A stretch of DNA of 64,000 nt from Paulownia fortunei (taxonomy: Eukaryota > Streptophyta > Magnoliopsida > Lamiales > Paulowniaceae): positions 18,116,694-18,180,693 of the forward strand of contig CM033119.1 of the NCBI GenBank assembly GCA_019321725.1. The letters run 5' to 3'. The notes beneath the pieces are model-generated. The model was given only the letters and a program-made list of their open reading frames with translations, had not been told where the DNA came from and did no database searches. The position numbers were made by a program, and so were the translations under genes. Below, piece after piece: positions 10,504 to 24,600 of the stretch; position 1 is the first letter of the stretch; each line of letters begins with the position of its first letter.

Positions 10504-12639
10504 TATAATTAAATTTAGTATTTTTTTATTTTAAGTTAATAGAACTAAAAAATAATTTAAAAAGTGCAAGCTATGGTTTTATTATTTAGTTTTTATATTA
10601 GTTCTTATTTTTCTCAAAAGTTTTGCTAAGCTAAATTATTGAATTAAAAATCGAATAATAACCAAAAATGAATAGATTAATTCCATTCGATGTTCAACAC
10701 GGCATTTTGGCAATGTTGAAACTTTAATTTGATTTGGTTTAATTTTACAGAATAAACACCTTTAACTGGATTAAATTAAATAAATCACCAAATAAAAATA
10801 TTACCTTTTTGATATTTTTATGTTCAAGCATTAATAATGCTTTTTCTTGCTTGTTTCTTTTGTTCTTTTCATTTTTTATTTAGACTTAATTGAAATGCTT
10901 AAATTATTTTTAAGATGTTTCAAAAAAATTGTCCAATTGACCTTCAAATTGCTTATTTTCGTAAGGTGTAAATGACATTTTACCTTTATTGTATTCTTAA
11001 AAGAGACAGTATTATCTCTATAAGACATATAACCTCCTTGTATTTTTAATAAACGGATAAATAACACTCAACTCTCATTACATATTAAATTATAAAATAA
11101 AATATAAGATGCATCTTAAAATTAAAATAAATAATTTGAGGTATAACTTGAGCATTCTAAAATGCTATATTGCTTTGTGTACCACATCTTCAAATAATCT
11201 TAAGTTTTTCTTCGAAACTTCATTAATTGTGTGCTTAAATTAGTAATATGATTTTAATTACTCATTTGTTAGGAAAAAAACGTAGGCCCAATCAAAACAA
11301 AAACCAGACAATAGAAATTATACTAAAAAGATTAGCATAATCACAAAAACTAAATAAATAATATGAAAAACGAGACACCAAATTCATGCGCAAAACCCCA
11401 AACGAAAATTGATTTAAATATGAAATAAATGTGCACAATAAATCTCATTTACCACACTTTTACTTTTTGTCCATGAAAAGTTAAAAAAATTATTAATGGT
11501 ATTAATGCTTCTGTATTCCAACTACTAGTACAAGTATACATTTAATATGATTAATTTTTTTATGTATTATCATTTTCTCTTAAATAATTGAATGAAGTCT
11601 TGAAAAGTAAAGTTCAATGAGAAAAAAAAATATTTTGCAATCCGAATTATACTCGTTTTTATACTTTATCACTGATATGATATCACATCGATTTTTTATT
11701 CTCAAAATGAAAATCAATTATAAAGTGGGTCATTGATAGTAAGTCGTCAGGAGCAATGTGATTATCCCAGTCAAATTCTTTCAATGCTCAGATCAGAATT
11801 AGAAAAAGAAACATAGTCTAGGAGCAAAGAATTTAGATTAATAGAAATGCATATGAATTGTGTACCTTAAAAAGATGGTTGATGAGGTAATTATAGTATT
11901 CCTGTGAAGAGTTATTATCTGGTGTTGGATGATGTATGAGCTTGTTGGAATGACTTATTTTGCTAGGCCTTTTTAGGGTTATATTTATTTTTATTTTTAT
12001 TTTTTTGATTTTGTATTATTAGGTCATTTCTCATCAGTCACCTAAATAATTTTCTGCAATACTTTATTATCCAAACTATATATTTTTTGCATGTTGCTAT
12101 ATATAATTAGATTGAAATGGAATATTCCATCGAAATTCCCTCATGGGACTAGCGACGAAATTTTTTAAGAATCGTACCGTTAATTTGGACCTTTTCCTGT
12201 TGAGGTTTTCATCATGTCATATACAAAATCTTGCCTTGAGCGACTGTCATATAAGAACATGTAATCTGGATGGTAAAGTAAAACAACAAATTATTTAGGT
12301 GGCAAAATGTAAAAACGTACATAATTTGAATGACAATTTTTTTTTTCAATTTGAATTACCAAATTATAGTTAGTATATATACTCAGTTTGCATAAATTAA
12401 TAAATTTGTCACGAAAAATTGAATATGGTACATTTCTTTTATATTAACATCTAATTTTTGTAATATATTTTTGTTATTTTTGTATTGAATATGATATTTG
12501 GAATTAATTATTGAAAGTATTTTGATGAACCATTCAAAACCCACAAGCGGGTCTATGGTCTTAGGATTAGACTGGGCAAGGTCCCAACCCAGAATTGATC
12601 CGGGGGTTCCCAGCCCAGACCAAAGATCTCACTCAAATA
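10351..12639. other. Intergenic, AT-rich, no gene seen
   Basis: Contains a (TA)n run near 10472-10496 and otherwise unstructured AT-rich sequence. The short frame at 10876-11067 (minus) has no family features. Confidence 0.5.
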
Positions 12640-12659
12640 CCAAATATTCCTTGGAAGTT

Positions 12660-13020
12660 GTTCGGCTAAAGTTATATAAATTTTTTTATAAACTTTTACA
12701 TCTTATAAATTATTTTTAAAAATTATAAAATATCAGACTTTATTTTAATAATATGTCTTTGAAATATTAGGATAAAATAAAATTATATAACTTATAAGAT
12801 ATTAGTTACAATAATTTTATAATTAATATATCAAAAGTAAAGAAATTTGTTAAAATTTTAAAAATAAGTTAGAAACTCCATATTTTTTATAAAAAAATAT
12901 AAGATTCTAAAATTTTATTTTAGAAGCTTATAAGCTCAATTTGTAAAAATTTTATCGAACACTTTAAAACATCATATAAGTCCTCAAATATTTTATAATA
13001 TATTTTAAAAAAATTATAAG
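12660..13020. repeat. Dispersed MITE-like repeat with TTATAAGC/ATCTTATAA blocks, copy 1
   Basis: Blocks such as GGATAAAATAAAATTATATAA, AGAAGCTTATAAGCTCAA and TTTTATCGAACACTTT recur, with changes, at 27930-28325 and 57290-57545, and more loosely at 27180-27420. Each copy runs from a TTATAAA(C/G)-type edge to a (C/T)AAACA-type edge. No coding capacity; boundaries approximate. Confidence 0.5.
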
Positions 13021-13059
13021 CTCTCACAGTAGAATTCAATGATTAATTGGTATTACTAA

Positions 13060-13312
13060 TTAGTCAACTTGACAGTATTTATAAATATGACATTCAATTT
13101 TATTTTTTATTTTTGTTACATTAATATATCATGAATTTTAGTATTTAATATTTAATTAATAATTAAAAAATAATCATCAACAACAATTACAATTAACAAT
13201 CAACAAACCCACACTTTTTGATTTTGATGGGATTCGAACCCAAGATCTAGAGATGGTGTTTGCTATGGGTTTGGAGTGTTTGCCAACACTCGATAACTAT
13301 CTTGCCAAAATT
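13060..13312 (-). repeat. tRNA-derived SINE-like element (second family)
   Basis: On the minus strand the sequence opens with TTGGCAAGATAGTTATCGAG (A-box-like). It carries a perfect B-box context, CTTGGGTTCGAATCCCATC, about 60 bp later, and ends in a TTGTTGATTGTTAATTG tail. The A-box/B-box spacing exceeds that of a tRNA and no cloverleaf forms, so this is a SINE rather than a tRNA gene. It is the best preserved of three similar fragments (also 1090-1280 and 5102-5290). Confidence 0.5.
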
Positions 13313-15117
13313 TTTAAAATTCAAAATCCTAAAGATTGAACCAGTTTGAGCCATTTTATAGTTTAAAAAATATTAAAAAATAATAATATTAAAATTTTCT
13401 ATAATTATTATTTAAAAAATAATATCACATAAATATGTGTGTATATATAATAAATAAATTAATTAAATGAGACTTGGTTCGGGTCAGGCGGGTTTTAAAA
13501 TAAAAAATTAAAATCCGTTTCAAACTCATTCATAATTTTAAAAATTTACTTTAATCAATTGGATCCCGAATTTAATTTTTTTTCGATATTATCCCAACCA
13601 AGATCTCATAATCTTGAAACCTTTTAAATTTCGTCACTTGTACTAAATTTCACCCTACAATAATTTCTTGGTTTCTTAATAAATTATTTTAATGATTATA
13701 AATAAAATAATCAATACTATTACTCGAAAGTTGCATGTTAACAGAAATTAAAATCTAATATGATAAAATAGTTTAAAAAATCAAGTAATTTAACTTTTTA
13801 CTACATTCAGCTAGACGTAAAAAAAGCCAAAGCATGATAACTATAAGAAGAGCCGTCATGCAACAAAATTACCCTTATCATTAGCCTAGTTACTTACATA
13901 AGTGATGAAAAAAATCAGACATTTGATATGTAATAGTATATTATGAATTTTTAATAAAAATTATAGTGAAAAACCGATAAAAAATATGAAAATAATTAAT
14001 ATACGAATTCATAGATGAACAGATAAAATACAAAAATAAAACAATTATTTGCGAGTAAAAGTACAACTTATTGTGACATTTTTTTATATAATTTTGTACA
14101 AAACTTTGAATTAAGTAAAAATTATTTTATAAGTATTTTTATGTTATTTAATTTATAATTATGACATAACTTAAAGATAATTATTTAATAATAAATAGTG
14201 TATTTATAAAATATTATAATATTTATTTTTTATTTATATGATATTCCATTAATATTTATAAATAACTTTTAAATATTTTTTAAATTATATTTAAGTATTA
14301 TAAATATTTATTGAAATAGAATATTATTTATCAAGTATTATACGAATAAATATAATATAAATACTAAATGTTTAACTTAAAAAATACAGAGTGTTACTCG
14401 TTGGTTCTAAGTGTATACGCAAAATAAAAATATTTTTTAATTATTTATATATATATATGTATTATAGGAATATAATATTAATTTTAACTAGCAACCATAG
14501 TTAGACACAAGCATCCCCTCCAATACAATAGGATCCTCCCTTTTCCTTTTGGTTCAGACCTAGGATACGAAGTCAAAAACCCAAAAAATAATCAACATTT
14601 ATCAATGATTAGCTTACATTATATTACCCCATCCAGAAGTAGTAGCTCAATTATTACTGCTAACGATTAACCAGTGAATTTAACTATTTTCATAAATATA
14701 ATCCAGCATACGAGTGAATTTTTTTCCAAATATTCTAATGATATGATAAAAGTAACATGATTAATCATGGGAAAGCTCAAAGACACAGAGAATTGCTGTA
14801 GGAAAAAGGAGAAAGATGGAACAACCAAAATCTATACTTTATACAAGGTAGCAACTATTATTCATTCAAATCCCACACAGATTAAGACCATCCGAGGCAA
14901 CAAACAAACATATTACATGCAATGAAAACCATTTTATTCAAGCCATTATGGAGACAGGGCTGTAAGTTTGCCCGCTCCAACCTCCTCTTTGATTTTCTCC
15001 ATTGATTCTAATGGGTGACAGGCAGAGCTGCTTCTATACTGCCAAATTTTCACCGACAGCACAAATCTTACCTCATATATATGTATTGTAGCTCATCATG
15101 TAAGGTGATGTCGATTA
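13313..15117. other. Intergenic, AT-rich; right end includes the oxidoreductase 3' UTR
   Basis: No gene seen. Roughly the last 200-250 bp should be 3' UTR of the minus-strand oxidoreductase gene, inferred from position and a less AT-rich composition. Its polyadenylation site is not resolved. Confidence 0.5.
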
Positions 15118-18100
15118 CTAATACACAACCTCAACAGGCTCAAAGCCCTTGTCGATCGATGCCTTCACAGCATCCACCACCAGCTGAGTTTTTCTACTGA
15201 TAGTTGGCCACTTCTTCTCAGTTTCTGAACCATGTTCTTTTATCTTTCCCACTAAAGATGAAAACTCCTTCACCATGAGGGCATCCTGGGGAAGATCTGT
15301 CGTGACAAGGTGCTCGGTTGGCGCAGGCTCAATCCCAATTGATAGTTCAGCAAATTTGGTGTTTGCATTCACATAAAATGGTCCAACTTTCTCTTGGAAT
15401 GGTATTACAAAGTCATGGACACGCAAGTATCCATTGGCTCCAAGAACACTAATTTCCATGTTTAAATTGCTGAGGAAAGAACAATAGAAAGTTGCCAGTT
15501 CACCATCCTGAAAAAGCAAAGAAGCACCACAGGATAGGATTACACCTGCTTCATTGAACTCAGCATCCCTCAAAGCAGTCACAGTTTTTGGGAGTTGATA
15601 ATCGACGGCCCATAAAATTGCTCTGATACAATACCAGCCAGTGTCACCTAAAGCGCCTAGTGCATCAAGATCTGGCTTCACACGAATATCATTTTTAAGA
15701 AAATCAGCACCACCGCTATTATATGAGAAAATGCTGTGTACCTGTGAATGTCAACAGGGATATCTCAGAGCAATATGTAGGTGAAAAAATGAAAAGCAAA
15801 TACAGAAAGAAAAAGGGCACCGATTATACTAAACTTATTCAATAAAGTGCCTTCGAGCATTGAACTCATAGATGCGCCACACATGTATTAAGCTACTGCC
15901 TGACATTTCTAGAGCCATACACGTACGAAGCTACTGACTTAAGTTTTTAAATGGGTAAAATAATCAATACATGACTTCCTTATGGGTTTCTTTTTTGAGG
16001 AAAACTTAAGGCTAGCTTGGAGTAGGTAATTTAGCTATTTTAGAGAGGTAAATGTAATAAAACCTATACATATAATATGAACAGTCATGTCGGTGCCATA
16101 TCGTGTACTAAATTTTTTAAAAATGCCCTGTCCCGTGTCCGTATCCAGTGTCCGCAAGTTGTTAAGATTTTCAAGAAAGTGATTGGGCATTAACTGCTTC
16201 GAGGATTTCTTGCACTTGTATACATATGCTTGAGGCGAGTCTTATGCAATTAAGCCAAAGGTATAAACTTGAATCTTCAAAGTGGTCAGTAAAGTATGAG
16301 AAATCAGTGAGTACAAAAATTTATGCCTTCATATGTTTCTCCAAAATCAGGGACCTACAACTTCATCTGTTCTCTGATTTGTTTCACTCGATATGTAGCT
16401 GATTAGCATAAAAGAAGATGATTCCACTATAAAGATCAAAATCAAAAGCAAGGTCAATTCTTGTTATTGCCTTATCTGAGACAGAGAATCTCCGGGCATC
16501 ATTGATGAAGGAATAGCAACCATGCATCATGTAATCAGACTGCTTATCTGGAAACCGAAGTACATATACATTCCGAGAGGATCCCTTTTCCAGTATAAGG
16601 CTAGACAGGTGAATTATCTCATACATCAAAAAAATTGTCTTTAATAACTCCAAAAAAATGCTAAATTTCACGCTTCATAATCACTAGAACTTATACTCCA
16701 AGTGGGGCATTGAAGGCAATTATGCACAAATTCTTTAATATCCGTTACAATGAACTATTGGATTTGGCCTGATCTTGTGGTCTGCTCTTTGTGTGGGCAT
16801 AATGTCTTCAGAAGTATTTTCAAATACTTTTTGCTAGAACCTGGATTTTTGCATTGTGGAAATGGTATCAAGAATAGGATTGGGTGCTTCAGAATAGGGT
16901 CTAAAAGTCAAGAATAAGCGAAAATTAGGTACATATTGGATGGTAAGTATTGGAAAATGTTTCATCAACAACAAAGATCTTGAAAATATTTCATCAACAA
17001 CAAAGATTTCACAACCATGTATTCGTGCAATCGAACAAATTTTGATGCACTAAGGAGGGATGGATATGGTCGTTGTCATACTCAATCATATGGCTAAAGA
17101 TCAAAAAAAATATCACAATCAACACAGGCGTCCAGCAAGAATCGTCATATCAATCTAAATGAAGAGGAAATTACGGAACATCAATGCACAACAGGTCACC
17201 AGGGGATAACAATTTTCCACACAACAGAACACCACGTGGAGGTGCCATGCCATAATATTAGAATGAGAGATGAGTAAACATATTCATGGCTATTGAGACA
17301 GAAACAAAATTTGAATTATGGGAGCCGACTATGGAACTTAATATCTTCAAAAAATAAATTTGAAATGCTTCCATTCAAATTTGAATAAGTCTTTCCTTCA
17401 TTTCCAACTTCTTCCCGTAAGTAAGAATTCAAACACAATGCAATAAATAGCGCAAAATTAATTATCGCAAGATCAATTTTCAAAGAAAGGCATTATTTTT
17501 CAGAATCATTTTTTTTTTTCAAATGCTCTTCCAAATTCACTTCAAGATTCTTCTTTTTTTATCTTATATCCATAGATAATCATCAAGTTTATAAAATATT
17601 TCTTGAATAAACACTTGATTGTTATCAAGTACGTTTGGTATTGCCTATCCGTGAACTGCAATACATGGAACATAAATTAAAACATACAATCTAAAATATT
17701 CTCCATTCAATTGTTCTCAATTTAGCAAACATGGTATATATACTTTCCTGATATCTTTACCCAATTTTGAGTCTTGAGCAAACCCAAATCAGAAAATTGT
17801 CATTGTCAAAACATACCGCTTTCAGTTGGCCAAAACGCCGCGCATCGGAGAGAAACGCCTTCATCTCAGCCGTCCGTGGGTGGTGCATCCACATGGTAGC
17901 GTCCATGTACTGCACCCCACTGGATTCACACGCAGCCAGAATTTCATCCAGCTCGCCAACGTTCAGCGCCACCGGCTTCTCCAGCAGCACGTGCTTCTTC
18001 TTCCGAGCCGCCAAAACGGCCCAGTGGAGGTGCAGGCTCGTGGGGAGCGGAATGTACACGGCGTCCACCTCCGGGTCGTCCAGAACGGCGTCGTAGGAGC

Positions 18101-18290
18101 CGTACGCCTTGGCCGAGGCTGGGAAGCCATTGTCCTTAGCGAAAGCGGCGGCTTTCTCGAGGGACCGGCTGCCGATGGCGACTATGGTGGAGTTGGGGGA
18201 GAGGAGCATGGCTCGCGACACCTTGCGTGCTATGTTCGCGCAACCCATGATTCCGAAGCGCACCGGCGACGGCGGAGGCTCGGCCGCCAT
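15118..18290 (-). CDS. GFO/IDH/MocA-family NAD(P)-dependent oxidoreductase (At4g09670 type)
   Basis: Two coding exons, 18290-17817 and 15741-15118, are joined by a 2,075-bp GT-AG intron (donor GCG|GTATGT, acceptor TTCACAG|GTA). They give 365 residues, close to the usual length of this plant family. The N-terminal Rossmann fold carries FGIMGCANIA (residues 12-21), IGSRS (39-43) and the family signature EKP (104-106). The C-terminal alpha/beta domain includes LGDTGWYCIRAILWA and an ANGYLRVHDF strand. By family, these cytosolic enzymes act on sugars or cyclic polyols. The Arabidopsis homologue is still called an uncharacterised oxidoreductase and relatives are annotated as D-xylose 1-dehydrogenase (NADP+)-like, so the substrate is not known here. 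The start is the first ATG before PPPSPVRFG. Exon 1 is far more GC-rich than its surroundings. Confidence 0.95.
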
Positions 18291-21198
18291 TTGTTTTGAG
18301 GCGGTGGTAGGTGGGTTTGAGGTGGTATAGGATTAGGAAGTTTGATTGGAGAAAATACGAGTGGTGAGGAAGACGCCGACGCAGCTGCAATTCCACTGCA
18401 GTTGTTAGTCAAAAAGTTTAAGGGGAAAATGCCAATGTTAATGCTACTGGCATGCATGATGGTGATCGGAAACAAGTACTTTGGTTTTATCTTTGGAAAT
18501 TAAATTTGCAAGTTTAGTTTGAAAATATAATTATTTAAAAAAATATATATTTACAAAGCCTACACCTTATAATTAAAATATTTTTATTTTTTATTATTTA
18601 AAAATATAAAAAATAATTTATTTTAAAAAATAATTTATTTTTATTTTCAAAATATATCTTTAAATTAATTAACATTTTATATTTTTTCATGTATCTGTTA
18701 AAATTCATTTTCAAACATATCAATATTTTGCTTCTTTTCATGTAGAAAATACTATAAAATCAAGTATAATTTTATTTCCAAACTTATATAGTTAATATTA
18801 AAATATATTTTCACTTTTATACAAAAATCTAGCGAAAAAAAAAATTCAACCTTATAAATGAGTTTGAAAATAAAACTAAATGGGCTCTTAAATTTCAGTT
18901 TATTTTGTCTTTAAATCTACACTCTATTTTCAAAATACTTATACCTTATTTAATTTTGAAAAACTCTCTTTAATTTATATTTATAAACAAATAAATTAAA
19001 CTTATTTTCTTAAAATAAAATATCGAATCAATCTGTCAATCATATTATTTCACCAATTTCTCTGAAGAATCTTTTTAAATATTTTCTCAAACTAAAAATG
19101 ATAATGAATCCTAATAGAATTCCATGGAAACCTCCCTCCTAATTTCATGTATTCACTGTCCCATCTTATTTCATATCCTCACAAAAATAAATTTGAAGGG
19201 TCAAGTACTCATATTTTTAATCAAATCCAAAAATAAAAAAATAAATGTTCAAGTAGGTTTAGACAAAAAATGAGAAGAACAAAAGAAACAAGAAAATAAA
19301 TGTATTAACCTAAAAATATCAAAAGGTAAAATAATTTTACGTAGTAATTTATTTAATTCAATTCAATTAGGGGGATTCATTTCGTAAAAGTAAATTAAAC
19401 CGGAGCGAATCGAAATTTCAACCAAAATGTCGCATCCAATATCGAACTAAAATAGTTGGTTTGTTTTGACTATTACCCAAACTTTTTTTATTATTTATTT
19501 TGTTTTTATAAGAAAAAATTATTAGTAATATAAAAATAAAAAAAATAAAACCCTAGCTTGCACTTTTCTTTTCTATTTTTTTTTTAATTTTGGTAACTTA
19601 AGAATAACAAAAGTATAAAATTTAATAATAAATATAAATACAAATGTATATCACATATAAAAACACAAAATTAATTTGATTTCCTTTATGATTTTGTAAA
19701 TCAAAATCAAATAATGAAATATTGTAAAAATAAAAATTGAATATCAAATAAAAAAAATATTCGATTTTGATACATACAAATAATTTTTCGAATTATAAAC
19801 AACTCTAAATCCAGTTCCTTGATGCCAATTCTTTATGCTTAAATCCTCTAAATCTAATGCTATAACATCATAAATCACCAAGGTTAAAAATTTCTAAAAG
19901 GAATTCGAATTCAAAAGGTTGATTTTATGGTCGGCCAAAGTTATGATAACTTTTTTCACAAAGTGAAGAAAATTAGAATGCGAGGGTTACGAAAATTTCC
20001 ACATAATTCTTGATATGCTGAGCTATCTGGTTTTACGCAAATAATTAACTTATATTAATTTATAAATTATTTTAATTTTTTTATTATAATTAATATGGGA
20101 TATCAATTTTTTTCCTACTACAAGTACTTCTATTTCATGATTTTTATGTTTTTTTTTTTAGCAATAATTGTGTGAGGTCTTGAGCACACCCTCTACCTTA
20201 GTCTACCCATTGAGACTATTTATCACCTTACAAAATAGTTACTCTCTTCATCCTAAAATTATGTAACTATTTTGACTCAATACAAAGTTTAATAAAAGAA
20301 TTTAAAAAAAAAAATATACGAGTTTTACATATTTTTATAGTATTACTAGTAAATGTGTCGTACTATTATTATAATTAATATGATATTTTGACAAAATAAC
20401 TTTTATAAAGTTGAGTCTTATTTCGAAATAGGAGCAGTTAGGAGTAATTCTTTAGAGAGGCTCCACCTAGTTCGAAAGGAATAGAATTTCCACACCATTA
20501 ATTCTGTAGAACAGTACACTTTAAATTTTCTATTCTAAATTAGTATTTATTTTATATATTTTTTTTACAGATATGCATTTTAAGTGCATATAATCAATAT
20601 CAAATATGTATTTAAAAAAATATTTTATATATTTGATATGTATGTACAAAGTGAAAATATGAAACAGAACCTAAATTAGACCAGAAGATAAAAAATTACA
20701 TAATAAGCCCAAGAAACGTGAAAAATAAAAAATGTGTGGTTTTAAGACAGACGCGTGCAAATGCTGACGGTTTGGCAAATTTAAATAAAAAAATCATGTG
20801 ATTTAAAAAAATATATTTTAAGATATTAACAAAAATATTTTATAGTTCATGATGAGAACTTTCTTTGAAGTTAAAAGATTGTTCGGAGTTCACCAGAATT
20901 GGAATATGAAAGTTGTTGTGCAATTGTACTGAAAATAGAGCAAGGTTTTTAGCAGCTAGAAAAAAAATTGAATTTTTTTTTTCATATTACTATTTATGAA
21001 AGATATATACTTGATTCCAACATTCAATAAATATATCATATTTTATTCAAATTATTTTTCAAAATTAAAGAATTTTGCTACTATACTTGTTTATAGTGAG
21101 CACATTGATCCTCCTTTTCCACTTTGCTCTATGACTCTATCAAACGCAAAATGCACTGTTTAACAGCGTCGAGTCATTTTAGCTTGCAATGCACTTAT
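18291..21198. other. Intergenic: oxidoreductase promoter side and AT-rich repeat sequence
   Basis: Just left of the MULE the sequence is featureless and AT-rich. The first 200 bp should hold the promoter and 5' UTR of the minus-strand oxidoreductase gene; frames here overlap exon 1 as shadows. A copy of repeat family B lies at 19770-19985. Confidence 0.5.
19770..19985 (-). repeat. Dispersed repeat family B, copy 2 (inverted)
   Basis: Its reverse complement matches 10110-10350 through several ordered blocks, including CACTTTGTGAA, GAATTCC.TTTAGAAA and AAGCATAAAGAATTGGCAT. The two copies lie about 9.5 kb apart in opposite orientation. Confidence 0.65.
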
Positions 21199-21304
21199 GG
21201 CGTTTTTAGTAAATTATTATAATTTACTAAAATTTATTAGAATACCGTAAAATATATAATTAAAATTTATGATAAAGCGTTACTCATTATAATGTTTCCA
21301 AATT
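21199..21304 (+). repeat. MULE left terminal inverted repeat
   Basis: Pairs with the reverse complement of 26176-26282. It is AT-rich and imperfect with small gaps, and begins with GGC as many plant MULE termini begin with G-rich bases. Confidence 0.8.
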
Positions 21305-21667
21305 GAAAGTGTTATACTGTGTAACACTCTCAACTGATTTTAATTGAAAGCGTACACAATATATAGTTTTCAATTGAAAGTTGTTTAACTTTTTTTTATT
21401 TTTTTGTTTAATTTTGTTTTTTTTTTTTAAATTTAAGTAATATAATTTCACACACATATATAATTATTAATTAAAATGTGTCAATTATGTGTGTGTGTAT
21501 ATATATATATAATTTATTCATATTATGTGTATTTAGCATTTTGTGTAATTATACTGTTACACACGTAAATATAAATGTTTTAAATTTTAAATAAATTTTA
21601 AATAATGGTTAAAAAATTATTATATAAATGAATATAATTATCAAATTAAACATATTATATACAACAA

Positions 21668-24600
21668 TCAATAATGTCCGCCAGTACCACAACCACGTAG
21701 TTGTCTATTCCTATGTCCTCTAACTCTCTCTTCTCTAGTTTGTGCAGCAATATCGAAATATTGTAGTATCTCATCAGTTTGTGAATCATCATCTATATAT
21801 GTATTATGATGACTCGATGAAGATGTATCATGGGCAGAATTTCGATGCATAGATGGGATTGTAGGAAATAGAACAACAAAGATATTGAACTCCAGATGTG
21901 ATGATACATTTTCAAGTGTTAATCCCAAGTCAAGATCAAGTTATACCTGTAAGGCCCGGCTACATCTGTTGCTCGAGGGCAGTAATATGATATCGAAATA
22001 TGGCCGATGAAAGAAGGTGTCTAAGCCCGACTAGTGGTATCACCTTCTACTGAGCAACTAGACCTCTTACTACTTCTCATCCTCTTCATCATACATGTCA
22101 TAGTTTGTATATTATTTGATGGTTGTGGTTGTTTTGAGAACATTTGTTAAGGTAAATATCGACTAACGAGAAGAGTGGCGGCCTGCTTACTAATAGAAGT
22201 ATATCGCTTCAATAATAAATTAGTTACACTCAAATTCTCCATAGGCCTCATCCGAGCACTTATGCTGAGAGATGTCAACTGATCAGCTTGAAATATATAT
22301 CAAAAATCACAATATAAATATATATGGTATAAAAAAAACTCCAAAAATATAAATATACCAAGTTATCAAGTTACATACCAAAAATTTCATCTAAGGTGCA
22401 TCCCCAACTTGGTAGCCAGTACGTTGATCCCTATTGGCATGCGATATAAAACGGCGAGTAACTCTGTCATACCACTCATTATATTCATCTTTTATAGTGA
22501 CTACATCTTTTATAAGTGGTCTGCGTATAATAGTCTAAGATTGTTTGGCCCACGCGCTAATGTACTGTACGTGAATAAGCCTCCCAATCAAATCCTGTAT
22601 ACCTTTTGCAGTCAAATCTATACAAATATGTGTCACGATCCTATAAAAATAAAGAAATATTTTGTATCATTCCAAACTGTCGAAGAACACTCTCAGGATG
22701 GTGCATCTTAACTCGCATATAGAATATCAATCAATATCTGAACATTCAAAGTTGGGGAATACAATATGTTGAAAACTCAGTAATGTATTGGAAAGTCATG
22801 TCATACGGTTGTCAAATGAACTATAAAAAGAAAAATAAATATTAATAATATATTGTAGGTGATGTCAAATAAAATTTCATTACAAGATTGTTGACTTGAT
22901 GTGGCATCATACAGAATATCGAGTAGTTTGATCATAAATCATTGTCGTATTCCACATATAATTATTTACATTAACATAAGAAAAAATAGATATACTACTA
23001 AAAAAGTAAATAATAATTATTTTTTTTTACCTTGCACCATATGGATGAGTAGGAAGTACATGCTCTAAATCAATCTACCAGGGCTCCGAATCTATATATA
23101 GTTCTAGAACTATGGGCGTAATGGGCGTTATCTTTAACCACGTCCAAATCTGAAAGAATAGAAATTTGCATCAATACAAAATATATCAGACATGTATTAA
23201 AGTATAAAATAAACATGTATTAATTTTACCTATAATAATTGCAATACACCACTTCCAAAACATAGTAGTTTCTTCATCTACAATTGCAAAATCAAGATGT
23301 AGAATCTGCTGGTTTCCATCCATTACAATTGCAATTAATATTTTATATTTGTACTTTGTGTATAAATGGATTTCATCGACACTTATGACTTTACAACAAT
23401 TATGAAATCCTTCTATACATGGCTTGAAGGCCCAAAAGATATATTTGATTATCTTTTGTTCTGGTGTCTTTATGCTCCCACTCAACAACCATCCCCTCAT
23501 TCGACTTTTGTAGAGCTCTTAAAAACTTAAGGAGTTTCTGCACTGAGCTCTCCCAAGTTTTTGGGAGTTTCTGCACTGAACTCTCTCAAGTCCCATACAT
23601 ATTTTCTCGAGTACGTTTCAAGCAATACCATGGTTTCGAATATGAAATTTCAAAAGCCAATTTTTCATTCACAAATTGCACAATATATTTTATCTGACAT
23701 ATCGGGTCATCCCGAATAATACCCATCAGCAATGTAGCAATATAATTTTTATCTAAATTACGGTGGCCAACAGATATTCTATCGATCATACAAGTGTGGT
23801 CCCCCTATACCTTGTTATTTTGAACAAACCAATATTTATTTTTAGTGATGCTCGAAGCTTCTATCTGCACCACATATCTGGTCTACTATGTTTGCATACC
23901 ACTTTCCATAGCTTCGACATACTCTCAACCGCACGATACTCTTGCCTTGCAAAACGAATGGAAAAAATTTTTAACTACAGAAATCAAGTGCTTCTTATCC
24001 TTAAAAGCAATACCCACATCAAGAACCCCTCTATTTAAATCATAAAACTTACCTCAAGCCCCAGTTAAAATATAAATAGAGTCTACATATATCTCTAGAT
24101 ATGTAGTAGAGATGAATGACATTGATGGATGAAGTATATGTTCATTTGAGGTGGAGGATATTGGTGCACTAATTGGGAGATCATGTTGTGATGATGTCTC
24201 CTGACCATGTGACAATAATGTATTCAACATCATCTTCATTATCATTAGGAATTGGGTGCTCAACCTTGTATGGTTCAGAATCACTAGGTGTATTGGCGCT
24301 AAAATTATCTGCTAGTGGGTCATTTGCATCATCCTCCATGTCCGCATTATTATCATCAAGTTTAGCATAACTACAATTCTCATTATTATGATGATCATGA
24401 CCAGAGATTGACCTATCTACAAGCATGTCATGAATCTCAATATTTGTCAACCCTTCAGTCATAATAGATACATTAGGGATATACTCCGTGTATGTATTAT
24501 CAATTTCTCTCATGCTACTTGATTCAATATTGTACTGTTTAATACCAAAATTTATTTGAGCATAGGTAGAAGCACCAGCATATAAGTCATCAATCCCAAT

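Noticed and set aside
13240..13312. Possible tRNA gene because of a perfect B box
   Set aside because: The A-box to B-box spacing is too long and no acceptor stem or cloverleaf can be drawn; it fits a SINE better.
16384..16671. 95-codon minus-strand frame in the oxidoreductase intron
   Set aside because: Flanking exons join in frame without it, and its composition and sequence show no family match.
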